64,000 nt of DNA, from positions 372,001-436,000 of the forward strand of contig WIUZ02000023.1 of assembly GCA_015956445.1 (NCBI GenBank), read 5' to 3'. The position numbers and the translations under genes are program-made. The notes under the pieces are model-generated. The model saw only the letters and a program-made list of their open reading frames with translations. It made no database searches and had not been told where the DNA came from. Source of the DNA: Thelephora terrestris. Taxonomy: Eukaryota > Basidiomycota > Agaricomycetes > Thelephorales > Thelephoraceae. Shown piece by piece: positions 1 through 11,260 of this stretch (within the stretch, counting starts at the first letter, position 1; each line of letters opens with the position of its first letter).

Positions 1-1698
1 ACCTCCACATCATCTTCAAGGATTAACCCATACGAATGATTCGAGTGTGGGTACCACGATTCCACAACCGCAGGGAGGAGGCCAGCATGGATGACTCTCC
101 TAGCGATGGATACGCTACCGTGTTCCCAGTTCCAATGGTCAACGAGGTCAAGCGTTTCGTAGTCAGCATCTTGTTCGATGTTGATCCGGACGTTCGGCTT
201 ATCCCCGAAGTACCGAGCATTCGACAACGATCGCAGGAGCCGCCGTAGGGAACTCGGTCTGTCATTTGTGATGACAGTAATGTCAACCCTAGGAACGTGC
301 CAGTCTACATCCGTCAGAACGCCTAGGGTGAATCTCAAGAGAGTACAATAAGTGCTCACTTCGTAATTCCCGGATCCCGAGAGAGGTCATCCAATCGCAA
401 TGAGACAGATCGCTGCGAGGTATCTGAATTACCACTCCCCACGCGTTTGATCGGGGTAGAAACTCCAGAGGAATGCGGTACTCCAGTAGCGTTAAGAATA
501 TGCCCTTTGAATGGTCGAAGAGCTGACGAAGCGTAAGGTCTTGTAGATCCTGAATGTGGGTTAAAGCGACACCACAACCCTCGCCTGGGGAGTTGATGTA
601 ATCAGATAGGGATCCATATGCGATAATGTCGACTTCCGTTCCTCTGGATTTGAATTTGCACGCGAGTTGCAACAACGCTGGCAGGTCCCTTCCTTCAGCC
701 ACCAGGACGACGAGCAGGTCATTAGGTTTAGAAGACTCAGAGGATAGGCACTCCACGTCCCCCGCAACCGTCTCCAAAGCATCCAGATCATGACAATTGT
801 TTGCGCTTTCCAGCGCTTCGGGTGGAACTACCCCTCCCACTCCCTCGACTTGTGTGAAGTGCGCCCCTAGTTCTTGCCATGATGTCAGTTCAAAGTAGGA
901 TTGATTTGTTGCCCCAAGACGCGACGGTAGAAGCAACGGAGGTGAAACAAAGCGAGCAGCCAAGAACCCTTGATATTTTGTCTCGCACGATATCTCAGAA
1001 CCACGGAGACCCAGGGGAACAGGTAGCGATGATGGCCCAGATAACATAATCCTTTGAAAGATTGGATCCATCGTGGCGAGAGTGTCTTGAGAGAGAATAA
1101 GGACATCGTTTGAGAGCATAGTCGAAGCCACCCGTAGAGCTGATTCTGCCTCGGACCACTCGTGTCGCCAAATGGTAATGAAGAACTCGATACCGCCAGG
1201 GTTTTGAATGTGAGACAGCGTTTGCCGAAGGCTGTTACGAACGCCACTCGCAATGTCTTCTGGGCAAAGTATGTATACCTCACTAAGGTAGGGAATGGTG
1301 GATAGCCCAGAGAGAGATTCAGATAGATAAGGGAGAGGAGAGGTTGTAACCAGGAGTATTGCTGCGAAGGTTCGGGGGTGAGGGGAGCCGTCGCCGGGGT
1401 CGGGAATTTGTAGATGGGAGTCCCGGCCGGAAGCATACCCTTTCGTGAGTATCGTATACGTTCGCTCTGTGTCATTGGGCATCCTGCTTGACCCGAAATA
1501 CCTCGTCGTTCGACCGATACCGCCATAGATCCAGAGCAAACACAAGGAAACGAGCAAGTATAGTCTGCGCCTGAGACTAAACACCTTCCTCCTGGCCATA
1601 AGCCCCGGTGAGCCGTGTAGATCGAGCGGCCGTCGGAGGGGCGAGCAGTCGGATATGATGGAAGTTCGTGACGAGTTTCTGAATCGGGAAATGTTCAA
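1..1698 (-). CDS. Type II membrane glycosyltransferase-like protein, partial at the window edge
   Basis: A long minus-strand frame (289-1698) starts at the ATG at 1698 and runs about 465 residues. A basic N-terminus is followed by one hydrophobic segment (about residues 44-62, around LYLLVSLCLLWIYG), as in a type II Golgi or ER membrane protein. Near 330 a short GT-AG intron of about 37 bp (gtgagcac...ccctag) leads into a second exon reading to the window edge with a GT-A-like stretch: VDITVITNDRPSSLRRLL, then NIEQDAD, HAGLLPAVVESWY and GLILEDDVE. The acidic EDD is a plausible metal/nucleotide-sugar site. This resembles the glycosyltransferase-like proteins common in Agaricomycetes; donor and acceptor are unknown. 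The 3' end lies outside the window. The intron is short for this genome, so the join is less certain than the two coding blocks. Confidence 0.7.
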
Positions 1699-1991
1699 CT
1701 CTCAATGTCAACCGGGAAACTCGATGCCAAAATAGGCAAACACCTCAGATAACGCGTTCTTCAGGTAGAACGAGGTAGATCCGAATACAGTTTATTATGC
1801 AGTGAGTAATTACAGTGATAAATGCACGCGGGGATCTAGAAAATTCGGTCAGCAATTCATCGTCAAAACTTGAATCAAAGAGTTTCAGCCAATAATATAA
1901 TGATTCCGGATAGACTAATATCCTCATAGAAGCTCTCCGTAGAGGGAGTCTTGCTGTCATCAGCTAGGAAGTGACCAAACACCAGCTCACC
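1699..1991. other. Intergenic, no gene seen
   Basis: AT-richer stretch between the 5' end of the glycosyltransferase-like gene and the 3' end of RPS12. It should hold the glycosyltransferase promoter and the RPS12 terminator. The short open frames here are unconvincing. Confidence 0.5.
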
Positions 1992-2499
1992 TTAACGGTT
2001 TTTGAAGTAATCGACGAGAACGTGGAGACCCTCGCTCTCGGCACCATAATCCTTGACGACGACGCAGGTGCAACCGACGACCTTCCGGGGGTTACCATCC
2101 TTGTCAATCTTGCAGAGACCGGCCCATTGACCGAGAACCTTCCGGTCACCGACCTTGATCAAGTTGATCTTGTGTTCGGCACAGAGGGCCTCAATCAACT
2201 TGACGTACTCGGCCTCGTTACAGGTCTCGACGAGGACACATAAATGGGCTTCGCGCTTATCGAGAGCCTTGGCGACTTCGCGGAGACCGCGGGCGAGACC
2301 ATCGTGAACGAGAGAAGTCTTCAAGACTTGCTACAACATAACGGTATTGTGAGCTCTAGGCTGAGAATGAAAAGCACTTCGAATGTACCTGCAGGGCCTC
2401 CTCAACGGTTAATTTTCCCTTCGGGGCATCGGTCGCAGTAACTTCGACCTGCTCCTCTTGGGTTTCTTCAATTGGGATGTCATCTCCAGCTTCAGACAT
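1992..2499 (-). CDS. RPS12: 40S ribosomal protein eS12
   Basis: Structural protein of the small ribosomal subunit. Exon 1 (2389-2499) encodes an acidic N-terminus beginning [17 protein letters not shown]; a 58 bp GT-AG intron (2331-2388) follows; exon 2 (1992-2330) encodes the conserved L7Ae/eS12 fold, including [37 protein letters not shown] and [19 protein letters not shown]. The protein is about 149 residues, close to the usual eS12 length, and ends YFKNR. The start is the only in-frame ATG before the acidic leader. It is divergently transcribed from SKI8, sharing roughly 230 bp of upstream sequence. The reading is intact and I see nothing unusual. Confidence 0.95.
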
Positions 2500-2733
2500 T
2501 CTAGGAACAGTTCGTGGAGGTCAAAACCAGCGAAAGCCGCACGAAATTTCGAGATACGCACTTGAATGTAGTTTTACAGGTCGGTTACAAGTCTTCAGCT
2601 ATCGTTGATGTGAGGAGAAAATAAAGTTCACGGCACAGGCCGAACTACATCCACAATTTCGAGCTCCGACTCCGCGAATTTTCGTGAACTGTGGCTGAGC
2701 GCTTCGTGATCGGTTCGTATTTCGCTGTGAAAC

Positions 2734-4034
2734 ATGGTAAGCACTCATCCCGTTGGCACTCTTCACGAGACTAAGCAGGGCAACAGAGTCTCGTGTATTT
2801 GAACACGGTCGTATGTCAAGAACGTGAGCGGATGGACGCGTTCGGACCGAATGATTCCAGCTGACCGAAGCAGCCCATAAGGACGCGATCTGGGGTGTGG
2901 CTTGGACTCCTGACGATAGGGTCTTGTCAATATCTGCAGACGGTAGTATCCAACAATGGGATTCAGGTTCTGGACAGATAACGCGGGCGGGACCGCACCA
3001 CCCTCTAGGCCTTACCTCTATCTCGACCTCCCAGGACGGGAGGTACGTGGTGTACAACAGCATCGAAGGGCTGACGCAAATGTGGGATCTTCAAACCGGA
3101 AATATCGTTGGGAAGTTCGAAAGTTACGCCCGGCCTTTATCCGGTCAGCTTGAACCCTGTATGTTGTCATCGATACGCGCCTTGTAATGCCACTGACTGG
3201 TTCGCAACACAGCTTGGTCCGTGTCTTTACACCCCAAAGCCACGACATATGCCTCTTGCGGTGGCTCGGGAAACGTTCTCGTTCATTCCACAGATCCTGA
3301 GACATTTGGCCAACATCGAACTAGCCTCTCAACCGGCCGCGCCAGGTTTGGACTCTGTTGTAGCTATGTACGTCCAACATGACAGTGTATGTCGTCATCG
3401 GGAAACTTGATTGTGGTTCTCATTCGAAAACAGAGTCCCGATGGCAAGAGGATAGCAATGGGGTTGGAAACGGGCCAGATTTTCATTTTCGATCCTCAAG
3501 CACAAGAAAGGATTGTGGCGTATACATCCCATGCGATGTCAGTTCGTACTCTTTCCTGGTCACCAGATTCAACGGTAAGATGAGGGGTCTGATCCTCATC
3601 ATTGCTCATATCATTGATCTTGCTGCACCCAGCTTTTGCTGTCGGGGTCTGAAGACAAGCGCCTGATCCTACATGATGTTCGTGTGTCCCCATCTGGAAG
3701 ATCGGGTTCTGGGGCAGTTGCCTCCATGACAGGTCACTCGTCGTGGGTCCTTAGTACACAAATTTCACCGGATGGAAAGTTGGCTCTCTCAGGGTACGTA
3801 GAGATGAAGACCCATCCCTGCAGCGTCATCTTACGTGTACATAGTTCTGCAGATAAAACCGTGAAGGTTTGGGATATGTCTACTCGCACTGCTGTCTCAA
3901 CTGTACAAGATACTGGTGAAGTGTGGAGTGTATGCTGGCGACCGAACCCCTCGGGAACAAATGCTTCAGGCGCGTTTGTTACCGGGGGTGAGGATGGTCA
4001 TTTGCGTTGGTGGAGAGCTGCAGGGACTGCCTGA
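2734..4034 (+). CDS. SKI8: SKI8/WDR61-type WD40 protein
   Basis: WD40 beta-propeller subunit of the Ski complex (cytoplasmic 3'-5' mRNA decay with the exosome); the family also acts with Paf1 complex or Spo11 in some organisms. The likely first exon is only the ATG at 2734, directly followed by a donor (GTAAGC); exon 2 starts at 2861 reading LTEAAHKDAIWGVAWTP. Later blocks read ISADGSIQQWDSGSGQ, IEGLTQMWDLQTGNIVGKFE, TYASCGGSGNVLVHSTDPE, PDGKRIAMGLETGQIFIFD, SGSEDKRLILHDVR, GHSSWVLSTQISPDGKLALS, SADKTVKVWDMSTRTAVSTV and FVTGGEDGHLRWWR, separated by short GT-AG introns. These match the WD repeats of fungal SKI8 in order and spacing. The 3' end converges on the mitoferrin gene. The first exon is the least certain part. 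Confidence 0.85.
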
Positions 4035-4205
4035 TTTGTAGGTGACCGCGGATAAATTTGTCATCGGCGGGGAGTTTCCCCCCCATCAGGAGGAGAAATC
4101 GAAGCACAAGAGCAGTATCACATTGACGCGAAAACAGCAGCCAGGATATTAAATGGGAGGTGGAATGGGTAGAATTATGGACATGAACCTGTTCTATATT
4201 GCTTG

Positions 4206-5446
4206 TCACCGGTCTCGGATTGCTGCCTCTGTAGGGAAGGGGATTAATCAGTGGACGGTGGGCAACGAACGCGGCAGACGCACTGAAAAACTCGTAGGAC
4301 AACCAGGAAAGTGCATTGCTCGGCACGTGAGTGAGCACCCTGGGTGTCAACCCCCTCGAAAACCCCCGGAGGCCGTCCCGGGTCCAGATGATCCGGAATG
4401 CATGGAGCATCCCTCTACACGACCTGATCTCCGGGTCATGTGAGGTGCCCCTAGTTTGTAACAAAGTCTTAGCGACATCTAACGGCGTCGTTGCAGCAGC
4501 GCCAACGGCACCCGCCGCTCCCCCAGCCACCACGTGCGTAACCGGGGAGTATTCTCCATTGGGGTTCAGTAGCTTCTTTGACCACTCGTACACCGCGAAC
4601 TGACATGCGGCAAACGGGATCGTCATCGTGAGGGTAGTTGGGTATGACACGTAAAACGCAAAGAGCCCTTCGTTCCTGTAAACCGTCCGGGCGCAATCGA
4701 AAACAGAACGGAACTGCGATTGGTGCATTTGCATCCGTTGTTTGATCACTGCAACCGCTGGGTCAGATATGAACTGGCGAGTCGTTGTACAAGCGCACCA
4801 TCGAACGGATTCATCAAGGCGTCACTCGCAATTGTTGCGGAGGCGCCCGCAGTGGCTAATAGGGAGTCATTACGAGATCTGGTGGAGGGATGAAAATTTG
4901 AGCTCACCTGTTGATACCCAACGACTGCCCTCCTCGTTCCCCCCCGTCAGTTCTTTTACAAACTCGTAAGTGCCGAAATGCACGGCGTGGGCGGGTCCCG
5001 CTCCGAGAATGACAGAAGAGACACCCCTCCACAGCGTCCTCAGGCCCTCCGTTGCGGATATCCGACTGAAAGCGTTGCCTATTCCCGTGTACATCGTTGC
5101 CGGTGACGCCGTGAAGACTTGCATCCGTGTCTAAATATACGGGATGAGTATGCGCTCATTTTGGTGGGACGCGTAAAATCATTACTTTGATCACATCCGC
5201 GGGGAACATCACGGAATGTTCTGTTATTCCGGCCTTGAAGAAGGTAGAGGTAAGTTCGTCGTCCGAGGTTCCTCCCGCTCCAGAGTCCCAAAGCCGGTGT
5301 CACTCACCAATGCTCCTGCTAACATGTGAACCTGAGAAACACGGACATAAGCAAACAAGGTACGTCTTTCAGCTTGAGACACGCACTCCGAGTCCAGCAT
5401 TTTGGGAGAGACCTTCATAGTCGTAGTCTTCTTCATCAGAGGACAT
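4206..5446 (-). CDS. Mitoferrin-type mitochondrial iron carrier (MRS3/MRS4 family)
   Basis: Inner-membrane carrier of the SLC25 family importing iron for heme and Fe-S cluster synthesis. The three carrier signatures are visible in separate exons: PADVIK, PFDVIKQRMQMHQSQF and PLDVAKTLLQTRGTS. Mitoferrin-like blocks are WRGVSSVILGAGPAHAVHFG, YRNEGLFAFYVSYPTTLTM and GLTPRVLTHVPSNALSWLSY. The start is MSSDEEDYDYEG at 5446. A final GT-AG intron within 4208-4270 gives the C-terminus EFFKAAIRDR and a stop at 4206, the usual mitoferrin ending; unspliced, the frame would run on with unrelated residues into the SKI8 tail. About seven short introns are needed. Regulation by iron-responsive GATA factors is possible but I did not identify sites. 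Confidence 0.92.
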
Positions 5447-5854
5447 GGGGGGTTAATTACAACCGGAAACGCGGGACAAGTGTCGCGGTATGAAGGTGCT
5501 GCGGGTCGGTGTAATTGACCTCGAGGACGGCAGGGTGTGGCGAACGTCTGAAACTGTACGCTGCCACGTTCAGGTCGGAAAGACGGAGACCGTTGGAGGA
5601 AGAGACGGAGGGGGAAGGGAGGCCGAAGACACTGAGCGATTGGCCGCGATCGATTTTGTCATTTTGATGACGACCGCCAGCGTTCCGCAAATGCCCCCGA
5701 GATATTCGGAGCCTCGTCTGCGAAGGCAAGAAACACGGTCCAGCGACGAATCGAAAGTCTATGTTAAACTTGGACGTAGGTAGACAAAAGGAGACGGTGC
5801 GCGTGTTTGCAACAGAATTGTACAATGCTTATTTCTTCCCTGGTGACTCTAATT
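5447..5854. other. Intergenic, no gene seen
   Basis: Upstream region of the mitoferrin gene and 3' flank of the phosphoribosyltransferase gene. A 122-codon minus-strand frame (5457-5825) overlaps it, but it has no recognisable domain and is probably a chance frame. Confidence 0.4.
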
Positions 5855-6963
5855 TCACTTCTGCGAGGCTGCGAGGCGGTCGTGCTCATCAATATCCCTG
5901 TGTAAACCTGGGTTAACACACGCGAAACATCCGGTGCTGAAACAGACGCTCACTCAATCTCCCATGGGTAGTCGAGCCTATCGGAACTTTGTCATCAGCC
6001 GCCTCATTTTATCAGATAACATGTTAGGGCTATGCTCACCAAAGATCGGGGACTTCCGCTGCGGCGTAGTATCTGATAGCCCGAATGAGCCGCTGAATAT
6101 GACCCCTCTCGGCGGCAACTCACGGGATGGTCGGAGGGAGCTTTCCCTCTTTCTGCTTGATCTTATTGTGGACGACGAATATCGCAAACTTCGGGCGGTT
6201 CCTCTCCCGCTCGGACTCGGGCAGTTGAATCAATTCAGCATCTATGTCTTTTTGAAGCTCGGCGAGGGCATATCTGTTCAAGTCAGCGGCGTCCCCGGTG
6301 CGGATTGCCCGATCACTTACTGAAGCGTCGTTCTGGAATCATCGATTTCGTCCTGGAAGATGCGTTAGTTCAGGGATAGTCCGATGGGTATCAAACCTCG
6401 CGTACGATGACCAGAATCCTCTTTCCGAAAAAAATCTTTGCGGAAGTACTACACACGCACGTCATGCGATGTTCATTATACTCGAGATCTGGGAGGGTGC
6501 TCACGGCCATTGGGTCCGCACGACTTCAATGCCCAACTTCTCGGAGTTAACACCCGGGATCGGCTCGTATAAGGAAAGGCCGATAGCGTGGATGGGAATA
6601 TTCTTTTTAGTTGTGGAATCTTTCAAAAAGGTACGCTTCATTTTTGAACGCATGAGGGGAGAGAATGCAGCTCGAAGGGGTAAGGATCGGACGCACTAGA
6701 ACGCGAGCGGGGAAAAATCCGCTAGTATGGGAATTTGTCGAAACGTGAATGGGACCTATCGAGGGGATGAACGACTAACCCTCCGCCTGTAAGATCTATG
6801 GTTTAGTTCGTCGCACCAAATGCGGATGAAGTCCGGGGATGAATCGATGACCTATCGCAACAAACATGTTGGGTTGGAATTCCGCAATGCGCTTCGCGGA
6901 CTCTCTGATGAGTTTATGGATCTCGTTGTAGGTGGCCTTAAGGTGCGGTGGTCCCTCTGCCAT
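5855..6963 (-). CDS. Hypoxanthine/xanthine-guanine phosphoribosyltransferase (XPT1/HPT1-like)
   Basis: Purine salvage enzyme transferring the phosphoribosyl group of PRPP to hypoxanthine, guanine or xanthine. Translation starts at 6963 with MAEGPPHLKATYNEIHKLI and continues to NMFVAIG. After introns come IHAIGLSLYE, EVVRTQWP, the PRPP-binding motif as ILVI plus DEIDDSRTTLQ (joined across a phase-0 intron ending ttccag), then YALAELQKDIDAELIQLPES, KFAIFVVHNKIKQKEGKLPP and a terminal exon DIDEHDRLAASQK. Order and motifs agree with the fungal XPT1/HPT1 family. Which base is preferred cannot be told from sequence. The gene is divergent from RPC4 with about 170 bp between the starts. Confidence 0.85.
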
Positions 6964-7129
6964 CTTCCTTGTCGCTAGAATCGACGATGAGTGCAGAAGA
7001 TATCGATGAAGATCGAAACTGGAGCTGCTTCAATGACCCTCTCGGACCCTTTCCGCGCACGTGTTCAATCTTCGAAGTCCGAGTCGATCACGCGGGTGCA
7101 CCTTCAAGTCGATCTCCCAGACGGTAAGT

Positions 7130-8698
7130 ATGTCTCAGCCCGGAGGCTCAGGAAAGGCCATCCCGAGTCTGGCGAAAAAGCCAGACCAATCAAAGGGATC
7201 TGGCCAAAAGCTGAAATTCGTCCCAACTCTTCCACCGAGACGAGTGAAACCGTGCGTACACACATCCGAGACACGAGCAAGCAACCAAAAATCATCTGAT
7301 GCCTCATCCCCCAGAGAAACAGACCCCGTACGTGCTTTTTGGTTCGTCACATCTGACGAACCGGGTCGATCGTGGTCGGTTGTAGGAACCCGTCGCCGGT
7401 CCGTCCTCCAGTCAAACGGCTCCCACAAGAGGGGGAACAGGGCGTGGAAGGGGGCGTGGAAGCGCTCCCCGCCCAATTGTCGAGATGAAAGCTAGCGGGC
7501 CATTCGCAATGGGCCCTTCTCTAGTCGGTTCAGGCCGTCGTCCCACCGCTCGTTCCAATTTCACGCCTATCATGCCCTCTGGACCGTCGAAAGGTGGCGC
7601 CCTTGGCTCGGGCCTCACCAAAACGACTGCCCCCACCCTCGGCATAAAAAAGGAGCCCAAGTCCGGAGAAGGCGTGAAAGTCGAGAGCGACGAAGAGGTA
7701 TATTCTGAGCCAGACGAGGGGGTGGAGATCGTGGACATAAACGATGTGCGGAAGATGGATTGGATGGCTCCGGAGACGCTCAAACGCGATCCTGAGCAAA
7801 GGAAAAAAGGAAGGCCGAGGAAGAAGGATAAGAAGCCTCTGGAAGGACGGATGATGTTGGGTGAAGGAGAAGGTTTGTTCAGTGAGTTCGTGGTTTAGCG
7901 CGAGTCTGACACCGACTTTCGAAGACATGGATGTCGACGAACCGCTGATCGACGACGTCAACCTTGCGAACGCTGTGAATCTCAGCGAAAGTGAGGACGA
8001 GGTTGAGGAGGAACAAATCGCCAGTGACTTCTTCGCCATCCCTGACTCAGACTTCGTATGTGTTTGATTTCCCTTCCCTTGGATCGCTTATTCAGTTCCG
8101 GCCAGGACCATGATTCACATCAGGACAAAATATACTTCTTCCAGTTCCCACCGACATTTCCTTCATTTACCTCGCCGTCCTCCATGGTTACCGAACCGCC
8201 GGTTCCTATTGTGGATGAAGGGAAGGGAAAAGCCGTGGATGTACCAAAGAAAGTCACATTTGCTATCCCAGAGGGTCAAGGAAGCGGTGCCGTCACCCCA
8301 ACGACGAAACCAGACGAACCCACAGCAGAAAAAATACCAGGCCCACCTATTGACGGTATTATCGGCCAATTGGAACTGTACCGCAGCGGTGCAGTCAAGA
8401 TGCGTCTCGCCAACGGTATCTTACTTGATGTAAGCCTCCGCCGATTTCCGAGTCATAACTACTGAGCAGATCCATGCCTCACCCCTGTCAGGTATCGGCG
8501 GCAACGCAACCTTCTTTCCTCCAACAAGCGGTTCACATCGACAAGCAGAAAAAGAAGTTCTGCGTGTTAGGGGAGGTCAACAGGCGGTTCATCGTCACTC
8601 CGGAAATCGATGCTCTCCTCGCGGACCTTTCGGCTGAGCGTGAACAAGGGATAACTTGTTTAGATGGGGAAGGTTTGATAACTATGGACACAACTTGA
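7130..8698 (+). CDS. RNA polymerase III subunit RPC4 (RPC53/POLR3D family)
   Basis: Pol III-specific subunit that dimerises with RPC5/RPC37 and works in initiation, termination and reinitiation. The likely start is ATG 7130 (MSQPGGSGKAIPSLAKKP). A Gly/Arg-rich linker (GTGRGRGRGS) leads into MKASGPFAMGPSLVGSGRR, typical of RPC4 N-terminal halves; then come an acidic region, a basic RKKGRPRKKDKK segment and MDVDEPLIDDVNLANAV. The conserved C-terminal domain reads IIGQLELYRSGAVKMRLANG then LLD, and in the next exon SFLQQAVHID, FCVLGEVNRRFIVTPEID and a terminal GLITMDTT. At least four short GT-AG introns are required. Coding blocks are strong; the exact start is moderately certain. Confidence 0.82.
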
Positions 8699-8947
8699 TC
8701 TATATACATTTACGGCGCCACATTTTCAACTTGGAGTCTGAAATCCCTTGCACGAATATATTCGAGCATCTATCGAACGAGGCAGTTGGCAAATGGTCAA
8801 GAGCGGCCGAGACCTGCGACATACGCAGACTTGCGGTATCAGTCGGCTGTTGGCAAGGCCGGGCGTAACTTACAACGAAGCACGTAGTTGTCGGATGTCG
8901 TGTGAACCCTTTCTAAATCACAAGCCCCTACCGTTTCTTTAGCCAAA

Positions 8948-9280
8948 GCCCCCTGGGACTTGAACGATCAAGTCAGTGAGGATTACAACGGCCATTCTCG
9001 TCTCGCGAGACGCTCCCTTCGAACCAAGCGCGGGGAACCAATCTGGCCTCTCCACCAGGCCAAACCCCCGCAGCCCCTCCGCAATCTCGTCGATAACGCA
9101 CAAGAGCTAAAAGTCGCCTGAACGCACAGAATAAGTGAGGATTCTTCACCATCACATTCGTAAATCATTAAACGCACCCTTCGACCCAGACGTGGGGAAC
9201 CAATCTGGCTTTTCCACCAGGCCAAACTTGCGAAGTTCCTTCACAATCGCGTTGATAACGTCCTTGGGTGGCTTCCACCC
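8948..9280 (-). repeat. Tandem duplication of a roughly 120 bp coding segment
   Basis: Two neighbouring stretches (about 8990-9110 and 9160-9275) encode nearly the same peptide on the minus strand: LRKFGLVEKPDWFPTSGSKG in one and LRGFGLVERPDWFPALGSKG in the other. The copies have drifted at the DNA level. The outer copy lies beyond the stop of the gene at 9152 and ends its own open frame at about 8940, so it could be an alternative last exon or a decayed duplicate. Confidence 0.6.
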
Positions 9281-9598
9281 AACCACTCCGATCCTTATGA
9301 GCGGGCAAATTCCGTAATTTTCGTAAGTTGCGCAGGCGACTGTCACAGTCTTGATGTGCCGCCAGTCTGGATTTATCGATTGACAAATACTCGCAATTTC
9401 TTCAGTCGTGGACCGAAATTCCGCATTATAATCCTCGACTTCTCCCCTTTGCTTCAAGGCCTCATACATTTGGTCGAACCGCTGGAAGGAGATGGGGAAA
9501 CCATATACAAGCAGCCTACGAGGACAATGTGCGACTTGGTCGGGAAATGGCTTGATGTCCATGAAAGGGGGTGGAGGGCGAGTATCTTCTGTGGACAT
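9152..9598 (-). CDS. Hypothetical protein, fungal small-gene type
   Basis: An open frame of about 148 residues beginning MSTEDTRPPPPFMDIKPF and ending GAFNDLRM. I do not recognise a domain. The middle section (RRLLVYGFPISFQRFDQMYE, then TTEEIASICQSINPDWRHI) and the C-terminal helix-like segment VINAIVKELRKFGLVEKPDW read like a real folded protein rather than a chance frame, and the last segment is duplicated just downstream, which is unlikely for noise. No signal peptide or membrane segment is visible. It sits between RPC4 and the Helitron and could belong to either the host or the repeat-rich region. Confidence 0.45.
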   Translation of the reverse strand: MSTEDTRPPPPFMDIKPFPDQVAHCPRRLLVYGFPISFQRFDQMYEALKQRGEVEDYNAEFRSTTEEIASICQSINPDWRHIKTVTVACATYENYGICPLIRIGVVGWKPPKDVINAIVKELRKFGLVEKPDWFPTSGSKGAFNDLRM

Positions 9599-9821
9599 AG
9601 CACTAAAACGAGAGGATGCGGAGGATGCTCGATGAGTTGGAAGAATTACCTTGCTTGCAAGGTTTCTTCGACCCCCCTAAATTATAAGCGCCACCTCCGT
9701 ATTACTGAACAATTTGACCGTTGAGATGTCAAGATATATTCAGGTCCGATCACTAACCGGTCCGACGGGTAGGCACGTGAGCGACTGGCTACTAAACAAG
9801 TGGGCGGCGCACCAGAGCACC

Positions 9822-10753
9822 TCAAGAGATATCGATAAGGACAGGGACTGTTGGGGTCTTCGGGGTGACGACAGGAGGGGGGGTGCGACCTTGACTTTTC
9901 TCAACCTTTACAGTCGAGTTGACGACCGATCGGGGAGGAACGTCGAACTTGACGCCACTCATACTGAGCCGCTTCTCTTTATTCACCAACCTCACACTCC
10001 ACACTTTTACCCCCTCCCTTACATCCAGCTCCAACCTCCGTTCACATGGTCTCGTCGTGAGGAGCACGGTCCTGAACGTCCGCAGAGGCACAGGAACCGG
10101 GGACTTTGTCACGACAGGGGCGGCCACCGCATTCACGTTTGCCATTGCATTGTGGGTGGTGCTGGTGTGGACGGAGTGGTGGGGTTGACGTAAGTCGCAT
10201 TCGTGTAGGAAATTCCGTTCATTGTCGAGTAAGGCGTTGTCCCCGTAGCGCCTGGGCTGAACCCCGTCCCTCCATATGCGTATCTGGACCGCCTAAAAAC
10301 ATAGAATATTGATATGCGTGTATACAATAAGTAATCCTATCTCATTCCACCCGCATCTTGTCCCACCACTCCGTGGTCGCCACGTCCATTCGCTCCAGCC
10401 TCTCATCCTCGTCGGTAAGTTTGGGTTCGTGCACCTGCAAGAACATTTCATCGTCAAAGTCACGAAGCAATCGGATCGTGTCACGCCCGGAACTACGAGA
10501 AAGTGAGACGTAGAGGTTGAAGAGTGAGAGTCCGGATGTCGGTGGAGGAGCGATGTCGATAATGACGTAGGGGATCGTTTGACCTTGTGCTCGGTAATCT
10601 GTAAAAGAATCTGCACCTGTGATCGGAAACTGAGTCCTAGTTACTGTACGTGACTTCCCATCCACCCTGATTTGCATATGACAAGAAACTTGTTGAATGG
10701 GAATCACTCCCTCTTCGAGATGCAGGAGGGTCGCGGCGCGCGTGCGGGAGAGC
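9822..10753 (-). pseudogene. Helitron helicase, C-terminal part and tail
   Basis: The frame continues the helicase after the MITE insertion: KLSRTRAATLLHLEEGVIPI, then QFPITGADSFTDYRAQGQTI, the Pif1-like motif that precedes the ATP-binding arginine region in Helitrons, then LSLFNLYVSLSRSSGRDTIR and LLRDFDDEMF. A short intron-like gap near 10330 leads into a low-complexity tail (GGTGFSPGATGTTPYSTMNG, and KTPTVPVLIDIS at the end). The tail has no known domain. Confidence 0.7.
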
Positions 10754-10756
10754 TTC

Positions 10757-11257
10757 CACTGGGGGCAGGGGCACCTGGAATCAGTGATTACATTTTGATT
10801 ACATAGTGAGTTCATGTGCACTTTTCAATGATTGTAATCGCCGATTCCAGGTTGATTACATTTCAAATGTTACCTTGACATGTAATTCAACTGTTGCCAC
10901 CAACTCCATTTGAAATTTCCTCAAAATGTTCCCAAGCAATGTTTCCTGAATGTGCTCACTGGGCACATTGTGAAAACATCTCATGTTTTTGAGCGCATTT
11001 AGATTACATCTCGGACGATTGAAGAACATGCTGATTACATTGCAGTATCATTTTTGCCGACAGGTAAAAAACATCCCAGAAACATTTGTTGAGAACATTT
11101 CAAATGTAATTGGTGGACATTGGCTGGATTAAATGTCAAGGTAACATTTGAAATGTAATCAACCTGGAATCAGCGATTACAATCATTGAAAAGTGCACAT
11201 GAACTCACCATGTAATCAAGATGTAATCACCGATTCCAGGTGCCCCTGCCCCCAGTG
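10757..11257. mobile_element. CACTA-type MITE (501 bp) with 125 bp terminal inverted repeats
   Basis: Starts CACTGGGGGCAGGGGCACC and ends with its reverse complement. The outer 125 bp at each end (10757-10881 and 11133-11257) are an inverted repeat with few differences, rich in the motif TGATTACA. A 3 bp duplication TTC flanks it (10754-10756 and 11258-11260). Deleting the element plus one TTC restores the Helitron helicase frame as LPECVLVKLSRTR, the expected family sequence. Terminal CACTG and a 3 bp duplication point to the CACTA/EnSpm superfamily. No coding capacity. The first eight bases equal those of the giant element at 18624; the rest of the terminus differs. Confidence 0.88.
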
Positions 11258-11260
11258 TTC

